A stretch of 62,768 nucleotides of DNA, taken from NCBI GenBank assembly GCA_022822005.1, contig JAJECO010000068.1:1-62768 (forward strand), given 5' to 3'. The notes under the pieces were generated by a model. The model saw only the letters and a list, made by a program, of their open reading frames with translations. It had not been told where the DNA came from and did no database searches. The position numbers and the translations under genes are program-made. Position 1 is the first letter of the stretch. Each line of letters starts with the position of its first letter. Below, in pieces: positions 26,768 through 34,731 of this stretch. The DNA is from Candidatus Poribacteria bacterium (lineage in GTDB: Bacteria; Poribacteria; WGA-4E; PCPOR2b).

Positions 26768-28294
26768 TCAAACCGACAGCGTAATGATGAAGGTTGCGCC
26801 TTGAGGTTCTGTTACGTCAACTTCGATGGTGCCGCCGTGCTCCTCAACGATTTGTTGGCTGATCGCCAGTCCGAGCCCCGTTCCTTTCTGCTTCGTTGTG
26901 TAGAAGGGATCGAACAGGCGCGAAGCAACGTCCGACGGTATACCACGCCCGGTGTCCTTGATATAGATCTGCACCGCCTGATTCGTAGCATTATAGACAG
27001 TTCGAACCGTTAGGATGCCACCATCCTCCATCGACTCGATTGCGTTACGAAACAGATTGAGCAACACCTGTGTCATTCCGTCGCCATTCATAGACACGGG
27101 TGGACAGTCGTCAGCAAAGTACTTCTCAACACAGATATTGTCCCGAACCAATTCAGACTGACAGATCGAAAGGCTATTGTCGATTAAGTCGCCGATGTCG
27201 CTCGGTCTGACACCCGCCGTGCGTGGGTTGCCTGACACGAGTAGCTGTTCAACCACCCGATTCAGCCGATCAACCTCTTTGATGATGACTTGGATGTATT
27301 CCTGAATCTCCGAATTCGATTCGTCTTCCAGTTGGAGCAGTTGTGCAGCACCGCGGATTCCGCCCAGTGGGTTTCTTACTTCATGAGCCACCGTTGTCGC
27401 GAGTTTGCCGAGGGTTGCCAGACGCTCGGATTGCACAAGCGAATCAATCATCTGCTGAATTTTCACACGTTGTGCTACGATCGCAGCGATAATTGTCAAG
27501 ATACGAATATCGTCCTCAATCGAAAATTCGTCCGACGCCTTATCGATTGTCAGTGTGCCAACAATTTTTTCATCAACAACCACGGGAACGCACCAGAAAG
27601 CTATCGGGTCTTTAGATTGCACCGACTTCGCATCTGGGAACTCAATCTGATCGAGAGGCGTCCGACTGTGGGGAACACCTATGGGCTGCCCAGATTGGAG
27701 GACCTGTTGCTGAATAAGATCGATTTGACTATCCGTTCCACGTCGGAGTTCCGCTTCGGTCAAGCCGAAAACTGCCTCGACTTTCTTGACTAACTCATTA
27801 GCTTCCCATATCCTCAACGTCCCTCGATACACACCCATCCGGTCCGCAAGGGTTTTGATAATCTTCTGGAACAGTTCATCTAACTCCAAGGCGGTGTCCG
27901 TTGTATCACCGATTTCAAAAAGCGTCGAAAGATCGCGCACCCGTTTTTCAAGATCAGTATTGGATTGATCTATCTGTTGAAGCTGCGCTTCGGTAGTTGC
28001 GCGTTGAGCCTGGAAAAGCTGGATAGTACGGACAATGAAATACGCAATGAGTGGGTATAGGATCGCAACCACACCCAGATGAATCTGCTCATAGTAAAGC
28101 GCGGCATGTATCCAGTTGGCTAATGTCGTGCAGGCAAGGAGCAGATATTGCCCACGACGATTGTCGTATATACCGGCGAGGATTATAACCCCGTAGTACA
28201 GATGCGATGCAACCCCGTAGTTCTGCGGGCTGTCCAGACCGTAGACAAATAGGTTAATGAGCAGAACGACAAGGATCAGGAAAAAAGTTAGCAT
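26768..28294 (-). CDS. Membrane-bound sensor histidine kinase with GAF domain (NtrB-like), 508 aa
   Basis: The N-terminal 1-95 has about three to four hydrophobic helices. A short coiled-coil linker (about 95-130) leads to a GAF domain (about 132-280). The HisKA helix follows with His304 in VAHEVRNPLGG, and then the ATPase domain with an N box (NLFRNAIESM), G1 (IKDTGRGIP), F (LFDPFYTTK) and G2 (GTGLGLAI). It probably senses a cytoplasmic or membrane signal and phosphorylates the NtrC-type regulator encoded next. It lies 62 bp after hisH on the same strand, so it may be transcribed with the biosynthetic genes. Confidence 0.94.
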   Translation of the reverse strand: MLTFFLILVVLLINLFVYGLDSPQNYGVASHLYYGVIILAGIYDNRRGQYLLLACTTLANWIHAALYYEQIHLGVVAILYPLIAYFIVRTIQLFQAQRATTEAQLQQIDQSNTDLEKRVRDLSTLFEIGDTTDTALELDELFQKIIKTLADRMGVYRGTLRIWEANELVKKVEAVFGLTEAELRRGTDSQIDLIQQQVLQSGQPIGVPHSRTPLDQIEFPDAKSVQSKDPIAFWCVPVVVDEKIVGTLTIDKASDEFSIEDDIRILTIIAAIVAQRVKIQQMIDSLVQSERLATLGKLATTVAHEVRNPLGGIRGAAQLLQLEDESNSEIQEYIQVIIKEVDRLNRVVEQLLVSGNPRTAGVRPSDIGDLIDNSLSICQSELVRDNICVEKYFADDCPPVSMNGDGMTQVLLNLFRNAIESMEDGGILTVRTVYNATNQAVQIYIKDTGRGIPSDVASRLFDPFYTTKQKGTGLGLAISQQIVEEHGGTIEVDVTEPQGATFIITLSV

Positions 28295-28356
28295 GAGCTA
28301 TGTCAACAGTTGCTGCTGAAGCATCAAGGACTCCGTGGTCTGAATCACAACAGATC

Positions 28357-28965
28357 TTACTGCGCCTCGCCTAAGAAATTATCCAGCATCTTGAGTCCTA
28401 TGCGTCCGCTCTTCTCCAGATGGAACTGTGTGGCGATTAGGTTCTGATGGGCGACAACACTGGAAAACTCAACACCATAGGTGGTTTTGCCGACGATGTA
28501 GGAATCATCGCGTGGGATAGGGTAGTATGAGTTGACAAAATAGAAATGGGCGGGATTCGGCACATCCTGAAAAATAGGGTGTGCCCCTGTCTGATAAACC
28601 TCATTCCACCCAATCTGCGGCACTTTACGGGTCGGAGTGGCGTCATATTTTTTTACGACGCCGGGTAAGATGCCGAGACACTCGGTATTTTCCTCCTCGC
28701 TGTGTTCAAACAGAATCTGGATACCGATACAGATTCCCAACATCGGTTTGTCCGACTCGTAGACCTTCCACAAAATCTCTGCAAGTCCCGCCGTATTCAG
28801 GTTATCCATTGTTGCCCGCGCCGCACCCACGCCGGGAAAGATGACTTTCTCTGCGCCCAAAATGGCCTGGGAGTCAGCGGTAATTTTTCCGTCGTAGCCT
28901 AAGTATTTGACAGCGCGTTCAACGCTTGTCAGGTTGCCCGCGCCGTAGTCGATGATTGCAATCAT
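28357..28965 (-). CDS. hisH: Imidazole glycerol phosphate synthase, glutamine amidotransferase subunit HisH
   Basis: A 202-aa class I glutamine amidotransferase. It starts IAIIDYGAGNLTSVERA, has the oxyanion strand PGVGA near 44-48, nucleophile Cys79 in MLGICIGIQ, and His182/Glu184 in QFHLEKSG. The usual motif is FHPEKS, so Leu replaces Pro. With HisF it makes IGP and AICAR in histidine biosynthesis; HisH supplies ammonia from glutamine. No hisF or other his gene is in the window, so the pathway is dispersed or lies beyond. It sits between the restriction-modification genes and the sensor kinase on the same strand. Confidence 0.95.
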   Translation of the reverse strand: MIAIIDYGAGNLTSVERAVKYLGYDGKITADSQAILGAEKVIFPGVGAARATMDNLNTAGLAEILWKVYESDKPMLGICIGIQILFEHSEEENTECLGILPGVVKKYDATPTRKVPQIGWNEVYQTGAHPIFQDVPNPAHFYFVNSYYPIPRDDSYIVGKTTYGVEFSSVVAHQNLIATQFHLEKSGRIGLKMLDNFLGEAQ

Positions 28966-29078
28966 TAGAGACTCATGTTGATAAAAGATTCGTTTGGAAA
29001 ATTAAAAAGGGGCCATTGCAATGATGCTGCAAGGTAAAAGTTTCAAGATGTGAAAATAGGTTTGAGATGTTCATTTGT

Positions 29079-29972
29079 TCAGATACTACTCTGATTTGAC
29101 TCGAAAAGCTCTATCTGTTTAGGAGGTGCTGCGGTTCTTAATTCAGGCCGTTCCCAAATGGCTTCCAAGTCCGGCGTACACGCATAGTCTGCGAATAGGC
29201 TTGAAATATCATCTGCTTTTCTTTGTTCAGCAAGCCTTTCTCGGATGATTTCGATATTGACCTTATCAAGTTCAACCCCAATCGATTCCCGCCCCAACTG
29301 CTCCGCAACGACTAACGTTGTCCCTGAACCCGCAAATGGATCTAATACAACATCACCGGGATTTGTTGAAGAGAGGATTATCCGAAGGAGAAGTTGAATC
29401 GGTGTCTGTTGCTTGTGCAAGCGATTTCCCTCTGAATCGCGGAGCGCCTCGTCGCCAGCAAAATAACCCGATGTCAACTCACGAATATCGTCCCATACAT
29501 CGGTGAGGAACATGCCATTTTCGCGTTCATATTTGTACCCTACAGGGAGTGGCGGATTGATTCGCAGACGGTGAAAGACCTGTGGACGCTCCCCCTTCGT
29601 TGCAAACGCAATGATCTGATAGTGCTTACCAAAGCGATGTATTCCGGGCACAGCGGACGTTTTCTTTTTCCAAATAATTAGGTTTTGGAACGTCCAGCCA
29701 GATTCGCGTAGACACCGTAGCACGGATTCAGTCTTTTTCTCGCGTTGCATAAAATAGATTGCACCGCCCGAAGCGGTTCGGTGATAAACCTTTGTGCATA
29801 CCTCGCCCATCCACTGCCAATATTGCGTTTCAGGCAAGTTATCATCCCACTCGTTATAGCCTTTATCTTGATTGAAAGGTGGATCGAGAAAGGTGAGGTC
29901 AACACCCCCCAAATCAGTGTTTTGTCGGTCTAATAGCGAAGCACAATCTCCATGCAGCACAGTTGCTTTCAT
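29079..29972 (-). CDS. DNA methyltransferase, beta class, DPPF motif (probable N6-adenine)
   Basis: A 297-aa restriction-modification methylase. Catalytic motif IV is DPPF (30-33) and SAM motif I is DPFAGSGTT (211-219), in the IV-then-I order of beta-class N6A/N4C enzymes. DPPF/DPPY points to adenine methylation. An HKQQTP segment (about 186-191) is the usual motif X neighbourhood before motif I. It is last in a three-gene set after the putative nuclease (11-bp gap), with GGATAGAG before its ATG. Its likely role is to protect one strand of an asymmetric site, or the same site as the other methylase. The recognition sequence cannot be read. Confidence 0.9.
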   Translation of the reverse strand: MKATVLHGDCASLLDRQNTDLGGVDLTFLDPPFNQDKGYNEWDDNLPETQYWQWMGEVCTKVYHRTASGGAIYFMQREKKTESVLRCLRESGWTFQNLIIWKKKTSAVPGIHRFGKHYQIIAFATKGERPQVFHRLRINPPLPVGYKYERENGMFLTDVWDDIRELTSGYFAGDEALRDSEGNRLHKQQTPIQLLLRIILSSTNPGDVVLDPFAGSGTTLVVAEQLGRESIGVELDKVNIEIIRERLAEQRKADDISSLFADYACTPDLEAIWERPELRTAAPPKQIELFESNQSSI

Positions 29973-29983
29973 ACTCTATCCTA

Positions 29984-31045
29984 TTACGTGAAAAACTCAT
30001 CATTGATCATAATCTGAAAGCCATTGGTTCCGGCTTCCCGCTTTAGATTCGTAAGACGGTTTTTCTGCGAACGACTAAGCGAGTTCAAACTGAACCCCTC
30101 ACCCGTCGTCAATTTCAGAACCGGCACGGGGTTGTAATCTCTCCCATCAATTTTCGGATTTTCCAAGTTCGTAAATAGTATCATCTTCACCAAACCATCC
30201 TTTATGTCGCCGAGGGAGGGCAGTTCAACTTTGTTCGTATGCTTCGCTTCAATGAGATAAATTTCATCCTCATGGATTTCAACTTCATCGCAGGTCAAAT
30301 AATAATTGCCCCCAAGATAGTTTTTGATGGTTAACCTCCCTTTGATTCCCGCTATATGCTCTTTGGGCTGTGTAGTAACGCTTTCTCTTGCCTGTGCCTG
30401 CTTTGCCAAGTCCCTTGATAGTGCCTTAAATTCTGCCTGACCTTCACGAAGTATATCGATTCGACGTTCTGCCGACGCCCAAGAGTGCATGTCCACGTTT
30501 AGTTTTTCGGAGATAATTGAATAAGCATTCAATGCCTGTGAACCAACTTCGCCGATACCTTCGACTTGTGTTATGTTCCAGTGTAGAGCATCAGATTGAT
30601 AAGACATCAATCGATCAATTTCGCTCATGATGTGCTCTGAATTAAACTTCTGCCCCGTGATTTTATGCGTGTATCTTGTGCTTTTTGAAGCATCAGCATA
30701 GTAGCTAATTATCACGTACACGCCCAACAAACTCATTAAAGAAATAGTATCCCATTGCAGAAAGTCTCGATCACCTTGTTTACCCTCATCCTTTAAGATT
30801 GGGATTATCGTTGCTTTCTTACCTGAAAAATTTAGCGTATCATAGACTCTTGCATACGGGTAAGACCGCGTCCTTTTTGGTGACACCCAAGAACTTAAAG
30901 CAATCTGCTTGGTTGGATCAATCTGCAGAATAAAGGTTGTTTTTTCTGAAAGTGTTGCGTCAAAATCTTTATAGCTGAAAGATTTAAGTTTGCTGCATAG
31001 AAATGGGGTATATTTTACTCCAGTGATTCTAGCGAAAATATCCAT
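29984..31045 (-). CDS. Putative type II restriction endonuclease (PD-(D/E)xK), 353 aa
   Basis: I do not recognise the full-length family. Residues 230-290 have the shape of a PD-(D/E)xK core: a strand with Asp253-Glu254, then Glu267-Ala268-Lys269 in IYLIEAKHT, followed by an amphipathic helix with DIKDGLVKMILF. The N-terminal 200 residues (KFNSEHIMSEIDRLMSY and others) may bind DNA. Its position between two DNA methylases, 22 and 11 bp from them on the same strand, strongly suggests the cleavage subunit. The gene is visibly more AT-rich than its neighbours, as often seen for acquired restriction genes. An alternative is an accessory or nicking nuclease. Confidence 0.75.
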   Translation of the reverse strand: MDIFARITGVKYTPFLCSKLKSFSYKDFDATLSEKTTFILQIDPTKQIALSSWVSPKRTRSYPYARVYDTLNFSGKKATIIPILKDEGKQGDRDFLQWDTISLMSLLGVYVIISYYADASKSTRYTHKITGQKFNSEHIMSEIDRLMSYQSDALHWNITQVEGIGEVGSQALNAYSIISEKLNVDMHSWASAERRIDILREGQAEFKALSRDLAKQAQARESVTTQPKEHIAGIKGRLTIKNYLGGNYYLTCDEVEIHEDEIYLIEAKHTNKVELPSLGDIKDGLVKMILFTNLENPKIDGRDYNPVPVLKLTTGEGFSLNSLSRSQKNRLTNLKREAGTNGFQIMINDEFFT

Positions 31046-31067
31046 CGGGTTCTCGTTGCACCTCTAA

Positions 31068-31931
31068 CTAAGGCTGAAATAATCGCCCCTGATCAACAAT
31101 TGGACGAAGTTGATCAACCGCATAGTCGATGTATTTTTGTTGCGTTTCAATGCCGACATGTGCTCTATCCAATTTTTCAGCAGCACAATTTGTCTGCCCG
31201 CTTCCGGCAAAGATGTCAATCACTGAATCCCCTTTATAAGAGTAAAACTGGATGACCCGTTCTGCGAGTTCTAACGGAAATGGACACGGATGCAGATTCT
31301 CTTGAGGAGCTAACGGACGGATTTTCCAGACGTTTTTGCTCTTCTCGCCTTGATAATCCTTCAAGTCGATTTCATTTTTTGTTTTCTCTTCATCACTTCT
31401 ATTCCAATAAATGTTGTTCTGACTTTTCTTATCGGCAGGTTTCTGGAAGACGAACACATATTCGGCAACCAGACTGGGATAGTAATATCCGGGATAGGGA
31501 TGCTGCAACAATACCCCTGATCTCCTATCCCTCGCAACTGGCTTTTCCCAGATAATATCCTCCTTGAATTGCCATCCAATTTCCTCAAGCCAACTGACAA
31601 AATGAAACGGGAGCGCCGTGCGCATACCATTCCATAAGACCGGGGCTATATTTACCACGTTGTGTCCCCCTGGCTTCGTAATTCGCAGCAACGCCTTGAA
31701 CCGATTCTCTAGAAAAAGCCGATATTCCTCGTAGGATATATCTTCTCGCTCCCATCGTGCTTTGGTGCCGTGCAGTTTTTCAATATGTTCCTCGTAATTG
31801 ATTGCGTTTAGGTAGGGAGGCGAGGTGAACCCAAGCATGAAATGGTTGTCGGGGAAATTATCCATGACTGAGAGACAATCTCCTTTGACAATTCGCCCAT
31901 TACCAATTTTGATTTCTTCTAAGGCTGCCAT
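31068..31931 (-). CDS. DNA methyltransferase, beta class, SPPY motif (probable N4-cytosine)
   Basis: A 287-aa methylase with catalytic TSPPY (36-40), typical of m4C enzymes, and SAM motif FAGSGQT (241-247), again in beta-class order. LHPCPFPLELAERVI (about 213-227) is the conserved helix before motif I. It starts 27 bp after ribH and is followed after 22 bp by the putative nuclease, so the order is m4C methylase, nuclease, m6A methylase. Two methylases of different chemistry commonly accompany nucleases with asymmetric targets, one for each strand. That is an inference here. Confidence 0.9.
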   Translation of the reverse strand: MAALEEIKIGNGRIVKGDCLSVMDNFPDNHFMLGFTSPPYLNAINYEEHIEKLHGTKARWEREDISYEEYRLFLENRFKALLRITKPGGHNVVNIAPVLWNGMRTALPFHFVSWLEEIGWQFKEDIIWEKPVARDRRSGVLLQHPYPGYYYPSLVAEYVFVFQKPADKKSQNNIYWNRSDEEKTKNEIDLKDYQGEKSKNVWKIRPLAPQENLHPCPFPLELAERVIQFYSYKGDSVIDIFAGSGQTNCAAEKLDRAHVGIETQQKYIDYAVDQLRPIVDQGRLFQP

Positions 31932-31958
31932 AAGCTTTTAAAGTGTCTGCCGGTTTGT

Positions 31959-32429
31959 CTATTCGTCAATCTGCTGATATAGGTTCGCCATTTCGATCGC
32001 TGTAACGGCCGCTTCGGCTCCTTTATTCCCCGCCTTGGTCCCAGCACGTTCGATTGCCTGCTCGATGGTATCGGTGGTGATAACGCCATAAATCACGGGG
32101 ATCCCTGTATTGAGAGAGACCTGCGCGATCCCTTTCGCACTTTCATTGGCGACATAATCGAAGTGGGGGGTCGCGCCACGAATGACCGCACCGATACAGA
32201 TAACTGCATCGTAGCGTCCCTTTTCGGCCAGGCGCTTCGCCGTAGTGGGAATCTCGAACGAGCCGGGCGTCCAACAGATGTCCACATCGTCCCCGTCCAC
32301 ACCGTGACGCTTGAGTGCATCAAGCGCTCCATCCAATAACTTGGTGGTAATAAAGCTATTAAACCGACTGATCACGATTCCAATTTTCAGATTCGTGCCG
32401 ATAAGATTGCCTTCGTAAATATTGGGCAT
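31959..32429 (-). CDS. ribH: 6,7-dimethyl-8-ribityllumazine synthase RibH
   Basis: A 156-aa lumazine synthase. It has SRFNSFIT near 21-28, GSFEIP near 56-61, and [14 protein letters not shown] (about 81-94) with the catalytic His. The terminal [17 protein letters not shown] helix is also present. It condenses the ribityl-aminouracil with dihydroxybutanone phosphate in the penultimate riboflavin step and normally assembles as pentamers or icosahedra. GGAGG lies 4-5 bases before the ATG. It is third in a ribE-ribBA-ribH operon with gaps of 19 and 20 bp. Confidence 0.97.
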   Translation of the reverse strand: MPNIYEGNLIGTNLKIGIVISRFNSFITTKLLDGALDALKRHGVDGDDVDICWTPGSFEIPTTAKRLAEKGRYDAVICIGAVIRGATPHFDYVANESAKGIAQVSLNTGIPVIYGVITTDTIEQAIERAGTKAGNKGAEAAVTAIEMANLYQQIDE

Positions 32430-32449
32430 TGTCCTCCGGTGCTGGTCGC

Positions 32450-33724
32450 TTAGCCTTGAACCATTAAGCCGTCATAACCGTGCACCGTCTCCTCCTTCTC
32501 GTCGTTGATAGTATCCAGCAAGAGATGTCCTAACTTCGTTTTTTTTGTCTCCAGATAGTGACGATTGAATTCGTGCGGTTTGATTTGGAGCGGAATCCGC
32601 TCGACAATCTCCAAGTCATGCCCCTCCAGACCGCTGACTTTACGCGGATTGTTTGTCAACAAACGCATCTTCTGAACACCAAGGTCCGTCAAAATCTGGG
32701 CACCTACCCCATAATCCCGCAAATCTGGAGGGAAGCCGAGTCGTTCATTCGCTTCTACGGTATCGAGCCCCTCGCTGTCTTGTAATCTATAGGCACGAAT
32801 TTTGTTTCCGAGTCCCATACCCCGTCCTTCTTGGCGCATGTAGACCAAGACACCCCGTTCCTCCTTCTGGATAAGTTGCATCGCCTTCTCTAACTGCTCA
32901 CCACAGTCGCAGCGCAGCGATCCGAACACATCTCCGGTGAAACACTGTGAGTGCATCCGCACCAATACCGGTTCACCGTCCGAAATGTCCCCTTTGATCA
33001 AGGCAATGTGGGTTTTCTCGTCATCCGCGCTTTGGTACGCATGGAGTCTGAAGTATCCGTGCTGCGTCTGGAGGGCAGCCTCCGCAACCCGCTTGATAAG
33101 CGTCTCCGTTTGCCGTCGATAGGCAATCAGGTCCGCAATGGTGATGAATTTTAATCCGTATTTCTGGGCGAATTCAGAGAGCTGGGGGAGGCGTGCCATC
33201 GTGCCATCTTCGTTCAAGATCTCACAGAGCACTCCCGCTGGATAGAGGCCCGCCAGACGCGCCAGATCAACTGTCGCCTCTGTATGACCGGCACGCCGTA
33301 AGACGCCGCCTTCCTCTGCCTGCAACGGGAAGATATGACCGGGACGGACGAAATCCTCGGCTGTCGTCTCGGGATGGACGAATTTTTGAATTGTATGTGC
33401 CCGCTCGTAGGCGGAGATCCCGGTGGTCACATCGCTGGCATCAATTGTTACCGTAAACGCCGTATGGAGTTGGGCGGTATTTTCTGAGACCATCAACGGG
33501 AGATTCAGTTGTGACAAACGTTCCGCAGTCGCGGGGAGACATATCATGCCACGACCGTATTTCGCCATGAAATTGATCGCCTCCGGTGTGGCTTTTTCGG
33601 CTGCCATGATTAAATCGCCTTCGTTTTCTCGATCTGGATCGTCGGAAACGATAATCATCTCCCCATTCCGAATCGCTTCAATAGCTTCTGGGATTGTGTT
33701 AAACCTCATAGGCAATGCCTTCAT
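32450..33724 (-). CDS. ribBA: Bifunctional DHBP synthase / GTP cyclohydrolase II RibBA
   Basis: A 424-aa fusion. The N-terminal half (about 1-205) is 3,4-dihydroxy-2-butanone-4-phosphate synthase with [16 protein letters not shown] near 28-43 and [15 protein letters not shown] near 145-159. The C-terminal half is GTP cyclohydrolase II, with zinc-site [20 protein letters not shown] (near 258-277), [13 protein letters not shown] and LLTNNPRKV. The two enzymes supply both building blocks of riboflavin. A second in-frame ATG (33709, MRFNT) is an alternative start. No ribD is in the window, and no FMN riboswitch was seen before the operon. Confidence 0.96.
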   Translation of the reverse strand: MKALPMRFNTIPEAIEAIRNGEMIIVSDDPDRENEGDLIMAAEKATPEAINFMAKYGRGMICLPATAERLSQLNLPLMVSENTAQLHTAFTVTIDASDVTTGISAYERAHTIQKFVHPETTAEDFVRPGHIFPLQAEEGGVLRRAGHTEATVDLARLAGLYPAGVLCEILNEDGTMARLPQLSEFAQKYGLKFITIADLIAYRRQTETLIKRVAEAALQTQHGYFRLHAYQSADDEKTHIALIKGDISDGEPVLVRMHSQCFTGDVFGSLRCDCGEQLEKAMQLIQKEERGVLVYMRQEGRGMGLGNKIRAYRLQDSEGLDTVEANERLGFPPDLRDYGVGAQILTDLGVQKMRLLTNNPRKVSGLEGHDLEIVERIPLQIKPHEFNRHYLETKKTKLGHLLLDTINDEKEETVHGYDGLMVQG

Positions 33725-33743
33725 TCAGTCCAAATTTTTATCT

Positions 33744-34388
33744 CTAAATATACCCGTGTTTTGCTAAAAAGTCCATGTCAATTGATGTGCCCTCAGCCAA
33801 AGGGTAGGTCAATAGTCGTTCGATATAACGGCCTAACAGATCCACCTCTATGTTCACGCGGGCACCAACGCGTTTAGCTCCTAACGTTGTGATCTGCTTG
33901 GTATGAGGGATGAGCGCGACCTCAAATCCGTCATCAAACAAATTTGAGATTGTCAGACTGACACCATCAACACAGACTGAGCCCTTATGCACTACATACC
34001 GCATTGCCTCTTGAGAGATCGAAACGCGCATTAAAGAGGAGGGACCTTCATCCTGCCAACCGGTAATAGTCCCAACCTCGTCGACATGACCCAACACGAG
34101 ATGCCCACCCAACCGGTCTGCCAAGCGCAATGCGCTCTCAAGATTGACCGAATCGCCCGGTTTGAGGGCACCTAATGTTGTGCGTCGTAACGTCTCAGCC
34201 GAAACATCGGCTGTGAAACTGCCGTGCGTCAGTTCGGTGACTGTCAGACAGACGCCATCTATTGCAATGCTATCACCGACAACCCCGTCCGATAATATCT
34301 CTGCGGCTGCGATAGTGAGAGTTCCCGCCTGTGAGCCGTGTTGAATTTCCTTCACGCTTCCTAGCTCTGCAACAATTCCTGTGAACAT
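33744..34388 (-). CDS. ribE: Riboflavin synthase, alpha chain RibE
   Basis: A 214-aa protein made of two lumazine-binding barrels. The first starts MFTGIVAELGSVKEI and the second HLVLGHVDEVGTI, each with an S/G-VAIDGVCLT-type motif (SIAIDGVCLTV, SVCVDGVSLTI). It disproportionates two lumazines into riboflavin. The frame is open for 36 more codons upstream, but the family start MFTGIV is placed at 34388. It leads the ribE-ribBA-ribH operon. The 5' region shows no RFN-element core, so FMN control by riboswitch is not supported. Confidence 0.95.
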   Translation of the reverse strand: MFTGIVAELGSVKEIQHGSQAGTLTIAAAEILSDGVVGDSIAIDGVCLTVTELTHGSFTADVSAETLRRTTLGALKPGDSVNLESALRLADRLGGHLVLGHVDEVGTITGWQDEGPSSLMRVSISQEAMRYVVHKGSVCVDGVSLTISNLFDDGFEVALIPHTKQITTLGAKRVGARVNIEVDLLGRYIERLLTYPLAEGTSIDMDFLAKHGYI

Positions 34389-34731
34389 AAATGTCTGCTT
34401 TGGTTCGAATCTTGGTATTAAAATCGGTCCCCAGATATCCTTATCGGGGCTGTGGGTCCCGGTCAGATGAATTATTATAGCATGACAGACAGGCACTGTA
34501 AACCAAAAACCTAAAAGCCTCGGTAGCTCGTGATTAAGAACCCCGACCTTTCATTCGGAAAGTGCCTTTCTGGACACAGCCAACCACAGAAAAGCGTTGA
34601 CTGCTACCCGGATTTTGTAGTATGCTGATCGCCATAGAAGTCCTTAGCGGACCTGAAATGTCGCGCCCGCACAAAGCAAATAAGCATACAGCTTGCCTGC
34701 ACACATCTCCGATCACGAAGGGGAAAAATCG
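34389..34731. other. Divergent intergenic region, no gene
   Basis: This 343-bp region lies between divergent ribE and the LRR-protein gene. It contains GGTATTAAAATCGG and a GATATCCTTATCGGGG near 34434. No RNA gene, riboswitch or persuasive open frame is seen. The GAAGGGG at 34727-side end serves the LRR gene. Confidence 0.45.

Noticed and set aside
34401-34414. GGTTCGAAT, a tRNA T-loop-like motif (also near 12777)
   Set aside because: The flanking bases cannot form a T stem and no acceptor or anticodon stem is present.
34389-34700. FMN riboswitch before the riboflavin operon
   Set aside because: No RFN-element core sequence was found on the minus strand upstream of ribE.
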